A stretch of DNA of 64,000 bases from assembly GCF_003732275.1 (NCBI RefSeq), contig NZ_MOBM01000002.1:186001-250000 (forward strand), written 5' to 3'. Positions 44,560 to 54,693 of the stretch are shown piece after piece. Position 1 is the first letter of the stretch, and each line of letters begins with the position of its first letter. Origin of the DNA: Pseudomonas frederiksbergensis (GTDB lineage Bacteria; Pseudomonadota; Gammaproteobacteria; Pseudomonadales; Pseudomonadaceae). The notes below the pieces were generated by a model. It saw nothing but the letters and a program-made list of their open reading frames with translations. It was not told the DNA's origin and made no database searches. The position numbers and the translations under genes were made by a program.

Positions 44560-45252
44560 TCATTCAGTGGTCACCGAATGCCAGTCGGAGGCTTCGATGA
44601 AACCGAGCATGCGCGGCGGCTGAGACTTTTTGGCGGAGATAAACAGAGAAGCGCCATAACCCAAGGTCTCGGTCGATAACTTGAGATCTTTTTCGAGTTG
44701 CGCCATGCATTCGCTGTGGGTCACCAGAATCAGGTTGCGTCCGGCCACCTTGTGCGCCAAGGCATCGCGCAGCATGTTGTCTCTGCAGTGGACCAACCAG
44801 TCTTCGCCGACGCCGACCTTGTTGAACATGTAACCGGCGGTTTGCGCCGTACGCATCACCGGGCTGTTATAGATGTCGGCCCGATCCAGCCCCAGATGTT
44901 CGAACTGCGCGCCGACACTCACCGCCACGCTACGGGAGCGATCGGTGATGCCGTCGTTGCCGATCAGGCAGGCAGCCGTGGAGTGATCACAACGCTCGAC
45001 GTGGCGCACCAGCACGATCATGTCGCCCTTGGCCCAACCGGTCGCCAACGCGCGGCCCCCCGCCACGTTGCCATGGGCCAGGTCAGGGACGGCGGCGGGT
45101 CGCAACAGCCAAACCGTCAGCGGAATAACCAACAAGGCAGATACCAGCACGACCGCGGCGTTTCGATAACGGGCCAAATGGCTCAGATCAATCGAGCGTT
45201 TTATCCCGAACAGACTCAGTCTCAATTCCACATCAAGCCGCCTCGCCGGCAT
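44560..45252 (-). CDS. Membrane-anchored histidine phosphatase (Ais/PmrG-like context)
   Basis: 230 residues. A single hydrophobic segment (AAVVLVSALLVIPLTVWLL, about 32-51) anchors a periplasmic phosphatase domain with VRHVERCD (about 82) and the second histidine in LVTHSECM (about 176). Similar proteins in other bacteria remove phosphate from LPS core heptose, and the neighbours support an envelope role; the substrate is not proven. It is followed 34 bp later by the PAP2 gene in the same direction. Confidence 0.8.
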   Translation of the reverse strand: MPARRLDVELRLSLFGIKRSIDLSHLARYRNAAVVLVSALLVIPLTVWLLRPAAVPDLAHGNVAGGRALATGWAKGDMIVLVRHVERCDHSTAACLIGNDGITDRSRSVAVSVGAQFEHLGLDRADIYNSPVMRTAQTAGYMFNKVGVGEDWLVHCRDNMLRDALAHKVAGRNLILVTHSECMAQLEKDLKLSTETLGYGASLFISAKKSQPPRMLGFIEASDWHSVTTE

Positions 45253-45492
45253 GCACCCATTGTCATTCGATGCCGCGAGGGTAAAGAGGCGCGCGTCGGC
45301 AGCCGGTGAAACTCATGTGAAAAAAAGCTTAAGACCCGCAAAAAAAATCTTGTTACAGAATCCGTCCAACAAAATCCTTTCAGCTCTCGGCATTACTGCC
45401 GATATAGACCTGCTAACCCTTGCTGGCTCTTAAAACAACAATCTTCCAGCCAACCGACGATCAAGAAACACAACGTTCCTGGAGGAATATTG

Positions 45493-47412
45493 ATGAATAG
45501 CTGGTTCGGTAATATCAGCGTGAACCTGAAACTGGGCCTGGGATTCGGCCTGGTCCTGGCACTGACCTGCGTCCTCGCCCTGACCGGCTGGACAAGCCTG
45601 GGCGGGTTGATTGACCGCAGCAACTGGATGAGCGATATCACTCAGCTAAACGCTGGCCTGACCAAGCTGCGCGTGGTTCGCCTGCAATACATGCTGACCA
45701 ACGGCGATGAAACTGCCGCACAGAATGTGCAGACCACCCTCGATGGTTTCGTCGCTCAGCAACAAGCGTTGCTGTCGAGCTTCAAGAGTCCGGAAAACGT
45801 CAAGCTGCTCAAAGAGCAGAGCGCGACCATCAGCGCTTACCAGATCTCCCTGAACAAAATGCGCAGCGCCTACCGCACCGGTAACAGCGCCCGCGACGCC
45901 ATGGGCGCCAATGCTGAAACCGCCAGCAAGTTGATCGATTCGATCAGCACCCGCGTGCAGCAAATGCCCCTGAGCGACCAACGCTTCGAACAGTTCCAGG
46001 CCGTCACCGCGGCCAAGGAAGCGTTCATCCTGGCTCGCTACGAAGTGCGTGGCTACACCGCCAGCACCAATGCCGAGACCGAGCAAAAAGCCGTCGGCCA
46101 ACTGGACACGGCCATCGACAGCCTGAAACAGCTCAATGTGTATTTCGCCGAGCCCCAGCAAGACGCTCTGCGTCAGCTGGAAACCGCGCTGAGCAACTAC
46201 CGCAGCGCCTTGCAAGCGTATAAAGCCGCCAACACCGATGCGGTGCAGGCGCGCAAGGAAATGACCGAACAAGGCGCCACCATCGTGACGCTGAGCGATC
46301 AGCTGTATCAGATCCAACTTGACCGTCGTGACGTCGAAAGCGCCCAGGCCCGCACGCTGCAACTGATCAGCACGTTGCTGGCGTTGTTGGTGGGCATCAT
46401 CGCCGCCGTGATCATCACCCGTCAGATCACCGGCCCGCTGCGCGATACCCTGGCCGTGGTCGAGCGCATCGCCAGCGGCGATTTGTCCCAGGACGTCAAA
46501 GTGACCCGCCGCGACGAACTCGGCGTGTTGCAGCAAGGCATCGCGCGCATGGGCGTGACCCTGCGCGATTTGATCAGCGGTATCCGTGATGGCGTCACCC
46601 AGATCGCCAGCGCCGCCGAAGAACTGTCGGCGGTGACCGAGCAAACCAGCGCCGGGGTCAATAGCCAGAAGATCGAGACCGATCAGGTGGCCACCGCCAT
46701 GCACGAGATGACTGCCACGGTGCAGGAAGTCGCGCGCAACGCTGAAGAAGCGTCCCAGGCTGCAGCCGCCGCTGACGGCGAAGCACGCGAAGGCGATAAA
46801 GTGGTCAACGAAGCCATCGCCCAGATCGAGCGCCTGGCCAGCGAAGTGGCGCGCTCCACTGAGGCAATGAACGTGTTGCAGAAGGAAAGCGACAAGATCG
46901 GCAGCGTCATGGATGTGATCAAGGCCGTGGCCGAACAGACCAACTTGTTGGCCCTCAACGCCGCCATCGAAGCGGCCCGTGCCGGTGAAGCCGGTCGTGG
47001 TTTTGCCGTGGTGGCCGACGAAGTTCGTGGCCTGGCCCAGCGCACGCAGAAATCCACCGAGGAAATCGAAGGCCTGGTGGCCGGTCTGCAGAACGGTACC
47101 CAACAAGTGTCGGCCGTGATGAACAACAGCCGCGCCCTGACCGACAGTAGCGTGGCGCTGACCCGCAAGGCCGGCGTGTCACTGGAAAACATCACCCGCA
47201 CCGTGTCGAACATCCAGTCGATGAACCAGCAGATCGCTGCCGCCGCCGAGCAACAAAGCGCCGTGGCCGAAGAGATCAGCCGCAGCATCATCAACGTACG
47301 CGACGTGTCCGAACAGACCGCCGCCGCCAGCGACGAAACTGCTGCGTCCAGTGTTGAACTGGCGCGGTTGGGTAATCAGTTGCAGATGATGGTGAGTCAC
47401 TTCCGGGTTTGA
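45493..47412 (+). CDS. Methyl-accepting chemotaxis protein with HBM-type sensor
   Basis: 639-residue chemoreceptor. TM1 (about 12-32) and TM2 (about 290-310) flank a 250-residue periplasmic helical bimodular (HBM) region, the same length and layout as McpS-type organic-acid sensors of P. putida. A HAMP domain and the cytoplasmic signalling helix with the conserved tip [19 protein letters not shown](A/Q)[12 protein letters not shown] follow. Binding of TCA-cycle acids is a family-based guess. SD GGAGG at 45481; the ATG at 45493 is chosen over TTG at 45490. Confidence 0.93.
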   Translation: MNSWFGNISVNLKLGLGFGLVLALTCVLALTGWTSLGGLIDRSNWMSDITQLNAGLTKLRVVRLQYMLTNGDETAAQNVQTTLDGFVAQQQALLSSFKSPENVKLLKEQSATISAYQISLNKMRSAYRTGNSARDAMGANAETASKLIDSISTRVQQMPLSDQRFEQFQAVTAAKEAFILARYEVRGYTASTNAETEQKAVGQLDTAIDSLKQLNVYFAEPQQDALRQLETALSNYRSALQAYKAANTDAVQARKEMTEQGATIVTLSDQLYQIQLDRRDVESAQARTLQLISTLLALLVGIIAAVIITRQITGPLRDTLAVVERIASGDLSQDVKVTRRDELGVLQQGIARMGVTLRDLISGIRDGVTQIASAAEELSAVTEQTSAGVNSQKIETDQVATAMHEMTATVQEVARNAEEASQAAAAADGEAREGDKVVNEAIAQIERLASEVARSTEAMNVLQKESDKIGSVMDVIKAVAEQTNLLALNAAIEAARAGEAGRGFAVVADEVRGLAQRTQKSTEEIEGLVAGLQNGTQQVSAVMNNSRALTDSSVALTRKAGVSLENITRTVSNIQSMNQQIAAAAEQQSAVAEEISRSIINVRDVSEQTAAASDETAASSVELARLGNQLQMMVSHFRV

Positions 47413-47441
47413 CGTTCAGTCAGCGGTGAATGACAGATCCA

Positions 47442-47511
47442 TTCGCGGGCAAGCCTCGCTCCTACAGGTTACTCACTCATTAAACCTGTAGGAGCGAGGC
47501 TTGCCCGCGAA
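47442..47511. repeat. REP palindrome pair
   Basis: Perfect 29-bp inverted arms (47442-47470, 47483-47511) with core GGGCAAGCCTCGCTCC and a 12-bp spacer, between the chemoreceptor gene and the VOC gene. Probably also the transcript end of both. Confidence 0.93.
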
Positions 47512-47524
47512 GGCGATCTAACGC

Positions 47525-47893
47525 TCAGACACTAATCGCATTGGTAAACACCAACCGATTCCCGAACGGATCACTGATGGTCATATCCTGGCTGCCCCAC
47601 GGCATCGCCTGAATCTGTGGGCGGGCGAAAGAGTATTCCTTGGCCAGCAATTGCTGCTGGAACGCCTCCAGTTCATCGGTCTCAATCCGCAACGCCGAGC
47701 CCGGTGTGCTGTCGCCGTGGTGTTCGGACAGGTGCAGCACGCATTCGCCCCGGGAGATCTGCAGGTACAGCGGGAAGTTTGTTTCGAAGCGATGCTGCCA
47801 GTCGATCTTGAACCCCAGGAAGTCGACGTAGAACTCCAATGCCTTGGTTTCATCGAAAATCCGCAGGATCGGGGTGGTTTTGCCGAAGCTCAT
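47525..47893 (-). CDS. Glyoxalase/bleomycin-resistance (VOC) family protein
   Basis: 122-residue vicinal-oxygen-chelate fold protein (PILRIFDETKALEFYVDFLGFKIDWQHRFE...). Metal-binding or pocket residues lie in QISRGECVLHLSEHHGD and the C-terminal ISDPFGNRLVFTN. The family includes dioxygenases, glyoxalase I and antibiotic-binding proteins; the exact role is unclear. Confidence 0.85.
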   Translation of the reverse strand: MSFGKTTPILRIFDETKALEFYVDFLGFKIDWQHRFETNFPLYLQISRGECVLHLSEHHGDSTPGSALRIETDELEAFQQQLLAKEYSFARPQIQAMPWGSQDMTISDPFGNRLVFTNAISV

Positions 47894-48003
47894 GGAGTTG
47901 CTCCCAGACTGAAAAGGCCCAGAGTGTAGCTGGGCTGGATGTCAGCGCTTCGGCTTGGTTGCGGGATTCTTTAATGTCGCAGTGCCATCACTGGGCGTAA
48001 ATC

Positions 48004-48046
48004 AAAAGATCGCAGCCTTCGGCAGCTCCTACAGGAGCTGCGATTT
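48004..48046. repeat. Single REP element
   Basis: AAAGATCGCAGCCTTCGGCAGCTCCTACAGGAGCTGCGATTTT: one REP-type half followed by an incomplete inverse copy. It lies in the 168-bp gap between the divergent VOC gene and the convergent deacylase gene. Confidence 0.75.
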
Positions 48047-48061
48047 TTTCGGCATCACCGA

Positions 48062-49519
48062 TCACCGAAACCCCTCACGCAAATCCCCTTCCCGCGCCAG
48101 AAACCGTCCTTCCCTTCTCCCGTTCGCCTGACCTTCGCTGTAACTCAAAGCACCATTGACCCACACCCCATCAATCCCTTCTGCCGCCCGTTGCGGATCG
48201 TTGAAGTCCGCCACATCACGAATCGTCACTGGATTGAACAACACCAGATCCGCCCAATACCCTTCGCGAATCTCGCCACGTTCCTTCAAGCCAAACCGCG
48301 CCGCCGACAGCCCAGTCATTTTGTGTACGGCGGTGTGCAACGGAAACAGCCCGACGTCGCGACTGAAATGTCCGAGTACTCGTGGGAACGCGCCCCACAA
48401 CCGTGGATGAGGAAACGGGTCTTCCGGCAAACCGTCGGAGCCGACCATCGACAGCGGGTGCGCGAGGATTCTTCGTACGTCGGCTTCGTCCATGCCGTAA
48501 TACACCGCCCCCGCTGGTTGCAGTCGGCGGGCGGCCTCGAGTAATGGCACGTCCCACTCGGCGGCGATGTCGATCAAATCCCGGCCACCCATTTGCGGAT
48601 GCGGCGTGGACCAGGTGATGGTGATGCGATGGGCGTCGGTGACTTGTTTGAGGTCCAGGGTCGAAGAGCTCGCCGCATAGGGATAACAATCGCAGCCCAC
48701 CGGATGGGTTTTCGCGGCGTGTTCGAGGGACGCCAGCAGTTGCGGACTACGTCCCCAGTTACCGGCGCCGGCACATTTGAGATGGGAAATAATCACTGGC
48801 GTTTTCGCGTGGCGACCGATCTGGAATGCTTCGTCCATGGCCTCCAGCACCGGTTCGAATTCACTGCGCAAATGGGTGGTATAGACCGCGCCGAATGCAG
48901 TCAGCTCTTCGGTCAATTGCATTACTTCGTCGGTGGAGGCGCAGAAGGCGTTGGCATACGCCAGGCCTGTGGATAAACCCAAGGCACCGGCCTCAAGGCT
49001 TTCGCGCAGTTGCTCGCGCATCGCATTGATTTCTTCGGCGGTAGCGGTGCGAAACAGGTCGTCCAAGTGATTGCTGCGCAATGCGGTGTGCCCCACCAAT
49101 GCGGCCACGTTCAGCGTGGTATTCGCCGCTTCCACAGCCGCGCGATAGTCGCTGAAGCGCGGATAAACGAACGCCGCTGCGGTGCCGAGGAGGTTCATCG
49201 GGTCCGGCGGCTCGCCACGCAAACTCACTGGCGATGCGCTGATCCCGCAGTTGCCGACGATCACCGTGGTCACGCCTTGGCTGAGCTTGGGCAGCATCTG
49301 CGGCTGACGGATCACCACCGTGTCATCGTGGGTGTGCACGTCGATGAAACCTGGGGCCAACACCCTCCCGGCCGCATCGATTTCTTCGGTGCCGCGAGCG
49401 TCGTGCAAGTCGCCGATACGCTCGATGCGACCATTCAGAATCGCCACGTCAGCGGGGTAACCGGGGGTGTTGCTGCCATCGATAATCAGCGCGTTGCGGA
49501 TCAGCGTGTCGTACATCAT
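48062..49519 (-). CDS. D-aminoacylase (N-acyl-D-amino-acid deacylase)
   Basis: About 485-residue zinc amidohydrolase that removes acyl groups from N-acyl-D-amino acids. TIM-barrel motifs include DVHTHDD (metal-binding HxH, about residue 66), VGNCGIS (about 95) and ISHLKCAG (about 250). The start is one of two adjacent ATGs (49519/49516), 2 bp after the regulator's stop and behind a GGGAG site. The upstream RpiR regulator and GntP permease complete an uptake-and-use unit for a D-amino-acid-type substrate. Confidence 0.92.
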   Translation of the reverse strand: MMYDTLIRNALIIDGSNTPGYPADVAILNGRIERIGDLHDARGTEEIDAAGRVLAPGFIDVHTHDDTVVIRQPQMLPKLSQGVTTVIVGNCGISASPVSLRGEPPDPMNLLGTAAAFVYPRFSDYRAAVEAANTTLNVAALVGHTALRSNHLDDLFRTATAEEINAMREQLRESLEAGALGLSTGLAYANAFCASTDEVMQLTEELTAFGAVYTTHLRSEFEPVLEAMDEAFQIGRHAKTPVIISHLKCAGAGNWGRSPQLLASLEHAAKTHPVGCDCYPYAASSSTLDLKQVTDAHRITITWSTPHPQMGGRDLIDIAAEWDVPLLEAARRLQPAGAVYYGMDEADVRRILAHPLSMVGSDGLPEDPFPHPRLWGAFPRVLGHFSRDVGLFPLHTAVHKMTGLSAARFGLKERGEIREGYWADLVLFNPVTIRDVADFNDPQRAAEGIDGVWVNGALSYSEGQANGRREGRFLAREGDLREGFR

Positions 49520-49520
49520 G

Positions 49521-50381
49521 TCAGTCTCCCAGCGGCAAGTGATCGTCGCCGCCGCGGTAGTCGTCCAGGGCCAGCTTGATCCGCCGCAGACGTTCTTGAT
49601 TGTCTTCAGGACTGGCCAGCGCCAGCTCGGTAGCGAGCACGTCGATGGCCAGCAGCATGCCGTAGCGCGCCGCCGTGGGTTTGTAGATGAAGGACGTCTC
49701 GGCGCTTTGCAGCGGCAACAGCACATCGGCCAATTGCGCCAGCGGCGAGTCAGCCCGGGTGACGGCAAGAATTCGCGCGCCGTAGCTGCGAGCAAGCTCC
49801 ACTGCTTCGAGCAGCTCGGGGGTGATGCCGGTCAACGAGCAGGCGATGATGGTGTGTTCGGCACCAAGGCTGGCGGCGGTGACGCGCATCATCACCGGGT
49901 CGTGACACACCGCAATCGGGTAGCCGAGGCGCACCAGCCGCACTTGCAGTTCATCGCTGCACAAGGTCGAGCAGCCGCCCATGCCGAAGGCGTGAATCAT
50001 CCGCGCCTTGCCCAGCAGTTTCACCGCATCGGCGAAGCGCGACTCATCGAACGCCGACAGGTGCTGACGCAAGGTCGACTCGATATCGCCGACGATCTGC
50101 CCATAGAACGCCGACTGCTCGGGCGTCCCCGCCGGGTCGAGAAAGCGACTGCCGACACCGCTGGCCTGGGCCAGTTGCAGGCGCAAATCCCGCAGGTCGC
50201 GGCAGCCGACCGTGCGCGCAAAACGCGAGAGCGTGGCGGTGCTGACTTCCGCCCGCTGCGCCAGTTCGTCGAGGCTGGCGGAGGCGGCAAATCCTACGTC
50301 GTCGAGCATCAGCCGAGCGATGCGTCCTTCGCCGGCGCTGAAGGAATCCTGACGGGCGCGGATCTGATAGAGGATATCCAT
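49521..50381 (-). CDS. MurR/RpiR family transcriptional regulator
   Basis: 286 residues. An N-terminal helix-turn-helix of the RpiR type (AEVSTATLSRFARTVGCRDLRDLRLQLAQ) is joined to a C-terminal SIS domain (about 125-260) for a sugar-phosphate-like ligand. It is sandwiched between a GntP permease and a D-aminoacylase gene with no gap, so it probably regulates the unit in which it lies. Confidence 0.9.
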   Translation of the reverse strand: MDILYQIRARQDSFSAGEGRIARLMLDDVGFAASASLDELAQRAEVSTATLSRFARTVGCRDLRDLRLQLAQASGVGSRFLDPAGTPEQSAFYGQIVGDIESTLRQHLSAFDESRFADAVKLLGKARMIHAFGMGGCSTLCSDELQVRLVRLGYPIAVCHDPVMMRVTAASLGAEHTIIACSLTGITPELLEAVELARSYGARILAVTRADSPLAQLADVLLPLQSAETSFIYKPTAARYGMLLAIDVLATELALASPEDNQERLRRIKLALDDYRGGDDHLPLGD

Positions 50382-50396
50382 GGCGGATGACTCCGA

Positions 50397-51746
50397 CTAA
50401 AGCAGGTAAGAAAGACCTACGGTCAAACCAAAAGCGACCACCGAGATGATGGTCTCGAGCACCGTCCAGGTCTTGAAGGTCTGGGTGACGGTCATGTTGA
50501 AGTATTCCTTGATCAACCAGAAGCCGCCGTCGTTGACGTGGGAAAAGATAACCGACCCCGCCCCCGTCGCCAGCACCAACAACTCCGGGTGGGGATAACC
50601 CAGACCAACGGCCACCGGCGCAACAATCCCTGAAGCGGTGGTCATGGCTACCGTGGCGGAACCGGTGGCGATGCGCATCAACGCGGCGAACAGCCAGCCC
50701 ATCAACAGCGGCGACAGCTGGAATTCATCAGCCAGGCTGACGATCTGATCAGTGACGCCAGCGTCCACCAGAATCCGGTTCAAACCACCGCCGGCGCCTA
50801 CCAGCAAGGTGATGCTGGCGGTCGGCGCCAGGCATTCATTGGTGAACTTGAGGATCGATTCGCGGTTGAAGCCCTGAGCCAGGCCGAGGGTCCAGAAACT
50901 CAGCAACGTCGCCAACAGCAAGGCGATCACCGAGTTGCCGATGAACAATAAAAACTGGTTGAAACCACTGCCTGGGGTGGAAATCAGATTGGCCCAACCA
51001 CCGATCAACATCAGTACTACCGGCAACAGAATGGTCGCCATGGTGATGCCGAAACCCGGCAGGCTATCGCGCGGTTCACGCTCGAGAAACTGGCGCTCCA
51101 AAGGGTTATCCGCCGGCAGCTGAATGCGCGGCACGATGAACTTGGCATAGAGCGGACCGGCGATGATTGCAGTCGGGATGCCGATCAGAATCGCATAGAG
51201 CAATGTCTGCCCCACCGACGCCTGATAGACCTGCACCGCCAGCATCGCTGCCGGGTGCGGCGGTACCAGCGCATGGACCACCGAGAGGCCCGCGACCATC
51301 GGCAAGCCGACCATCAGAATCGACACGCCGACTCGCCGCGCCACGGTGAACGCGATGGGCACCAGCAAGACGAAACCGACCTCGAAGAACAGCGGCAGCC
51401 CTACAAGAAAGGCGATACAGACCATCGCCCAATGCGCGTTTTTCTCACCGAAGCGGTCGATCAACGTGCGTGCCACCTGCTCGGCGCCGCCAGACTCAGC
51501 CATCATCTTGCCGAGCATCGTGCCCAGCGCCACCACCAGCGCAATGTGCCCCAGCGTCTTGCCAACCCCGGCCTCATACGCGCCCACCACACCCGACGGC
51601 GGCATCCCGGCCAGCAGCGCCAGGCCGATGGATACCAGCGTGATGACGATGAAGGGATTAAGCCGGTAACGGGCGATCAGAACGATCAGCGCAATGATGG
51701 CGATGGTGGCGTAAACCAGCAGCCAATAGCCGAAGGAAAGCGTCAT
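50397..51746 (-). CDS. GntP-family permease
   Basis: 449-residue inner-membrane carrier of the gluconate:H+ symporter family, with about 12-14 helices and the family segments GKMMAESGGAEQVARTL and VMGLPMVAG-like loops. Because it precedes an RpiR regulator and a D-aminoacylase in one run, the cargo is more likely an N-acyl-D-amino acid or a related acid than gluconate (inference). Start MTLSFGYW at 51746. Confidence 0.9.
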   Translation of the reverse strand: MTLSFGYWLLVYATIAIIALIVLIARYRLNPFIVITLVSIGLALLAGMPPSGVVGAYEAGVGKTLGHIALVVALGTMLGKMMAESGGAEQVARTLIDRFGEKNAHWAMVCIAFLVGLPLFFEVGFVLLVPIAFTVARRVGVSILMVGLPMVAGLSVVHALVPPHPAAMLAVQVYQASVGQTLLYAILIGIPTAIIAGPLYAKFIVPRIQLPADNPLERQFLEREPRDSLPGFGITMATILLPVVLMLIGGWANLISTPGSGFNQFLLFIGNSVIALLLATLLSFWTLGLAQGFNRESILKFTNECLAPTASITLLVGAGGGLNRILVDAGVTDQIVSLADEFQLSPLLMGWLFAALMRIATGSATVAMTTASGIVAPVAVGLGYPHPELLVLATGAGSVIFSHVNDGGFWLIKEYFNMTVTQTFKTWTVLETIISVVAFGLTVGLSYLL

Positions 51747-51920
51747 GCGGTACTCCTCGAAAGGGTCACGTCGAATGGTTTGTGAAACTCATAAATCATT
51801 TCGACGAGCTACTTTCAAACGAAGTGAAAGTAATTTTCGTGGAGGGATAAGGGATGTCGTGCAGAGGTATGGAAGGTCGTGAGTTATGAAAATCCGATAG
51901 TGGAACTTTCATCCGCCTAC

Positions 51921-51951
51921 GATAGTTCCCACGCTCTGCGTGGGAACTATC
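51921..51951. repeat. 13-bp perfect hairpin, REP-like
   Basis: GATAGTTCCCACG-CTCTG-CGTGGGAACTATC. It occurs next to the SulP stop on the minus strand. The core TCCCACGCTCTGCGTGGGA is a short repeat type seen in pseudomonads. It may end sulP transcription. Confidence 0.85.
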
Positions 51952-51962
51952 ACTCATCGATT

Positions 51963-53408
51963 TCAGTCGTGATGCTCGCTGGCGCGTTTGAGCAGTTTCT
52001 TGCAGCGTTCGGACAAATGCAGCACGCGTAGCTGCTTGCCAGCCTTGGCGTAGCGCTCGCGCAATGTTTTCAGCGCGGCGATGGCGGAGTAGTCGACGAA
52101 GCTCAGGTGGCGACAATCAAGGGTCACCTGAGCCGGGTCATTGGCAGGATCGAATTGGTTGAGGAATGGCGTGGTAGAGGCGAAAAACAGGGTGCCGTGC
52201 AGGCGGTAGAGTTTGCTGCCGTCGCTTTCCTGATGAATGTCGGCATACAGCTCGCGGGCCTGTTGCCAGGCGAAGTTGAGCGCCGCAATGATGATCCCGC
52301 ACAACACCGCGATGGCCAGATCGGTGAACACCGTAATCACCGTCACCGCGATGATCACCAGGACATCGTTCAGCGGCACCTTGTTCAGCACCCGCAGCGA
52401 AGCCCAGGCGAAGGTCTGCTGCGACACCACGAACATCACCCCGACCAGTGCGGCCAGCGGGATACGCTCGATCAGCGGCGAAAGGAACAGCACGAACAGC
52501 AGAATCATTATCCCGGCCACTGCACCGGACAGCCGACCGCGACCGCCAGAGCTGAGGTTGATCATGGTTTGCCCGATCATGGCACAGCCCCCCATGCCAC
52601 CGAACACGCCAGAAACTATGTTGGCGGCTCCGAGCGCCACGCACTCGCGATCCGGGTAGCCGCGGCTCTCGGTGATCTCGTCGGTGAGGTTCAGGGTCAA
52701 CAGGGTTTCCAGCAGGCCGACCAACGCCATCAATATCGCGTAAGGCACGATGATGTGCAGGGTTTCCAGGCTCCAGGGGATGTCTGGCAGCGCGAAGCTC
52801 GGCAAACCGCCGGCAATGTTCGCCATGTCGCCCAGGGTGCGGGTCGGCAGGCCGAGCAGGTAAACCGCCAGCCCAACGCCCAGAATCGCCACCAATGCCG
52901 GCGGTACGGCACGTGTCAGGCGCGGCATCAGGTAGACGATGACCATCGTCAGCGCCACCAGCCCGATCATCATGTACAGCGGCGAACCACTCAACCAGGC
53001 CTCACCGCTTTTGAAATGCTCCAACTGGGCCAGGGCAATGATGATCGCCAAGCCGTTGACGAAGCCGAGCATCACCGGGTACGGCACCATGCGCACCAGT
53101 TTGCCCAGCCTCAACAGACCGAACGCCAGCATGATCAATCCGCCCAGCAGCACAGTCGCCAGCAAGTACTGCACGCCGTGCTGCACCACCAGCGCGACGA
53201 TCACCACGGCCATCGATCCGGCGGCACCAGACACCATCCCCGGCCGCCCGCCAAACAGCGCCGTCAGGGTGCAGATGATGAAAGCGCCGTAAAGCCCCAT
53301 CAATGGATTGAGGTGGGCCACCAGCGCGAAGGCGATGCATTCGGGCAGCAGGGCGAAAGAGGTCGTGAGTCCGGCCAGGACATCGGCGCGCAGACGTTTG
53401 GGTTTCAT
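51963..53408 (-). CDS. SulP-family anion transporter with STAS domain
   Basis: 481 residues. About 10-12 membrane helices (start LRADVLAGLTTSFALLPECIAFALVAHLNP) form the SulP fold, followed by a cytoplasmic STAS domain (about 390-475). Members carry sulfate, bicarbonate or dicarboxylates, and the substrate is not evident. It stands alone between a hairpin and a REP pair. The long opposite-strand frame is a shadow. Confidence 0.92.
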   Translation of the reverse strand: MKPKRLRADVLAGLTTSFALLPECIAFALVAHLNPLMGLYGAFIICTLTALFGGRPGMVSGAAGSMAVVIVALVVQHGVQYLLATVLLGGLIMLAFGLLRLGKLVRMVPYPVMLGFVNGLAIIIALAQLEHFKSGEAWLSGSPLYMMIGLVALTMVIVYLMPRLTRAVPPALVAILGVGLAVYLLGLPTRTLGDMANIAGGLPSFALPDIPWSLETLHIIVPYAILMALVGLLETLLTLNLTDEITESRGYPDRECVALGAANIVSGVFGGMGGCAMIGQTMINLSSGGRGRLSGAVAGIMILLFVLFLSPLIERIPLAALVGVMFVVSQQTFAWASLRVLNKVPLNDVLVIIAVTVITVFTDLAIAVLCGIIIAALNFAWQQARELYADIHQESDGSKLYRLHGTLFFASTTPFLNQFDPANDPAQVTLDCRHLSFVDYSAIAALKTLRERYAKAGKQLRVLHLSERCKKLLKRASEHHD

Positions 53409-53500
53409 GGTTTACCTAAAAATACAGGCGGGAGAAGAGAGGGCGGATGTTACGGAATTGAGGGCGGGTCGGCCAGTGAATGAGCCGGTCAGAAACGCAA

Positions 53501-53590
53501 TCGCGAGCAGGCTCGCTCCCACATTGGACCTGTATCGCCCCCAACAATGGGGTAGACGCAGAACTAATGTGGGAGCGAGCCTGCTCGCGA
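53501..53590. repeat. REP palindrome pair
   Basis: 25-bp perfect inverted arms (53501-53525, 53566-53590) of the GAGCAGGCTCGCTCCCACA type, with a 40-bp spacer, between divergent sulP and the LysR regulator's 3' end. Confidence 0.93.
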
Positions 53591-53613
53591 TAAACGATGA
53601 CGCTGTCTACGCA

Positions 53614-54525
53614 TCAGCCCTTGAAATCCGCAATCGCATAAGCCGCCAATTTGCCCTGGATGAAGTCCAGGAAGCACTGAATCCGTAGGGCAAGTTGCGA
53701 GTTGCGGTAGTACACCGCGTTGATCGGTTGGCGATATCCACTGTTGAACTCCGCCAACAGCACCTGCAAGCGACCGGCGCGGATGTCGTCGATGGTCATG
53801 AAGTGCGACAGGCAGGCGATGCCCTGCCCTGCCAGCGCCAGGTGCCTGATCGTCTCGCCGCTGGACGCACTGATCGACGCCTGGATCGGCCAGCGATCAC
53901 CGTGGACATAGCGCAACGGCCATTGGTTGAGGCCTTCGTTCTGGGTGAAACCCAACAGCGTATGTTCGGCAAGATCGGCAACCGCGGCTGGCATGCCGTG
54001 TTGCTCCAGATACGCCGGGCTGGCGACGATGTGCAGCGGGCTGCAACCCAGGGAGCGGGCGTGCAGGGTCGAGTCGGCCAGCGTGCCGATGCGGATGGCG
54101 ATGTCGGTACTTTGCTCGAGCAGGTCGATGATCAGGTCGTTGCTGTTGAGTTCGAGCTGGATGTCCGGGTAGAGACGGCGGAACTCATCGATGTACGGCA
54201 CGATGGCGTGCAGCATGAACGGCGAGGCAGCATTGATTCGCAGACGCCCGGAGGGGGTTTGCTGGCGTGAGGACAGGCGCTCTTCGAGTTCGTCCATCTG
54301 ATCGAGAATCAGCTTGGCGTGCTCGAAGAAATACTTGCCCTCCTCGGTCAGGTCCATGCGCCGCGTGGTGCGGTTGATCAGCGTGGTGTCGAGTTTGGCC
54401 TCCAGTCGCGACAGCGTGCGGCTGACCGCCGACGGCGTTTGCCCGACCTGTTCGGCCGCAGCTGAAATCGACCCGCATTCAATCACGCAGACGAAAATCT
54501 GCAACTCATCGGATCTGGCTTTCAC
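53614..54525 (-). CDS. LysR-family regulator
   Basis: 303 residues. N-terminal winged helix (SISAAAEQVGQTPSAVSRTLSRLEAKL, about 15-45) and a periplasmic-binding-like effector domain. Its 5' end lies 168 bp from the end of the quinone reductase gene, which is in the same direction and upstream of it, with a REP pair between. Control of the mdaB-like gene is possible but not shown. Confidence 0.88.
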   Translation of the reverse strand: MKARSDELQIFVCVIECGSISAAAEQVGQTPSAVSRTLSRLEAKLDTTLINRTTRRMDLTEEGKYFFEHAKLILDQMDELEERLSSRQQTPSGRLRINAASPFMLHAIVPYIDEFRRLYPDIQLELNSNDLIIDLLEQSTDIAIRIGTLADSTLHARSLGCSPLHIVASPAYLEQHGMPAAVADLAEHTLLGFTQNEGLNQWPLRYVHGDRWPIQASISASSGETIRHLALAGQGIACLSHFMTIDDIRAGRLQVLLAEFNSGYRQPINAVYYRNSQLALRIQCFLDFIQGKLAAYAIADFKG

Positions 54526-54564
54526 GTGTGTCCTCGTTCGCTAATCGGCGTGGCATGAATCGTC

Positions 54565-54660
54565 AAGATCGCAGCCTGCGCCAGCTCCTACAAGGATTGC
54601 GCGCCACCCCGAACCTTCGGGTGTGCGCCATCTGTAGGAGCTGCCGCAGGCTGCGATCTT
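54565..54660. repeat. REP palindrome pair
   Basis: 28-bp inverted arms (54565-54592, 54633-54660) with one mismatch, GCAGCCTGCGSCAGCTCC type. Probably the transcript end of the quinone reductase gene. Confidence 0.9.
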
Positions 54661-54693
54661 TCCCGCCGTTGCGACGGATACTAGCCGGAAAAT

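Noticed and set aside
45646..47106. 486-codon frame on the minus strand
   Set aside because: Antisense of the chemoreceptor gene; Gly/His/Gln-rich composition typical of shadows.
51796..52116. 106-codon frame on the minus strand after sulP
   Set aside because: Out of frame with the real sulP C-terminus and passes through the 13-bp hairpin.
52107..53483. 458-codon frame on the plus strand
   Set aside because: Antisense of sulP; rich in His/Gln/Arg with no family resemblance.
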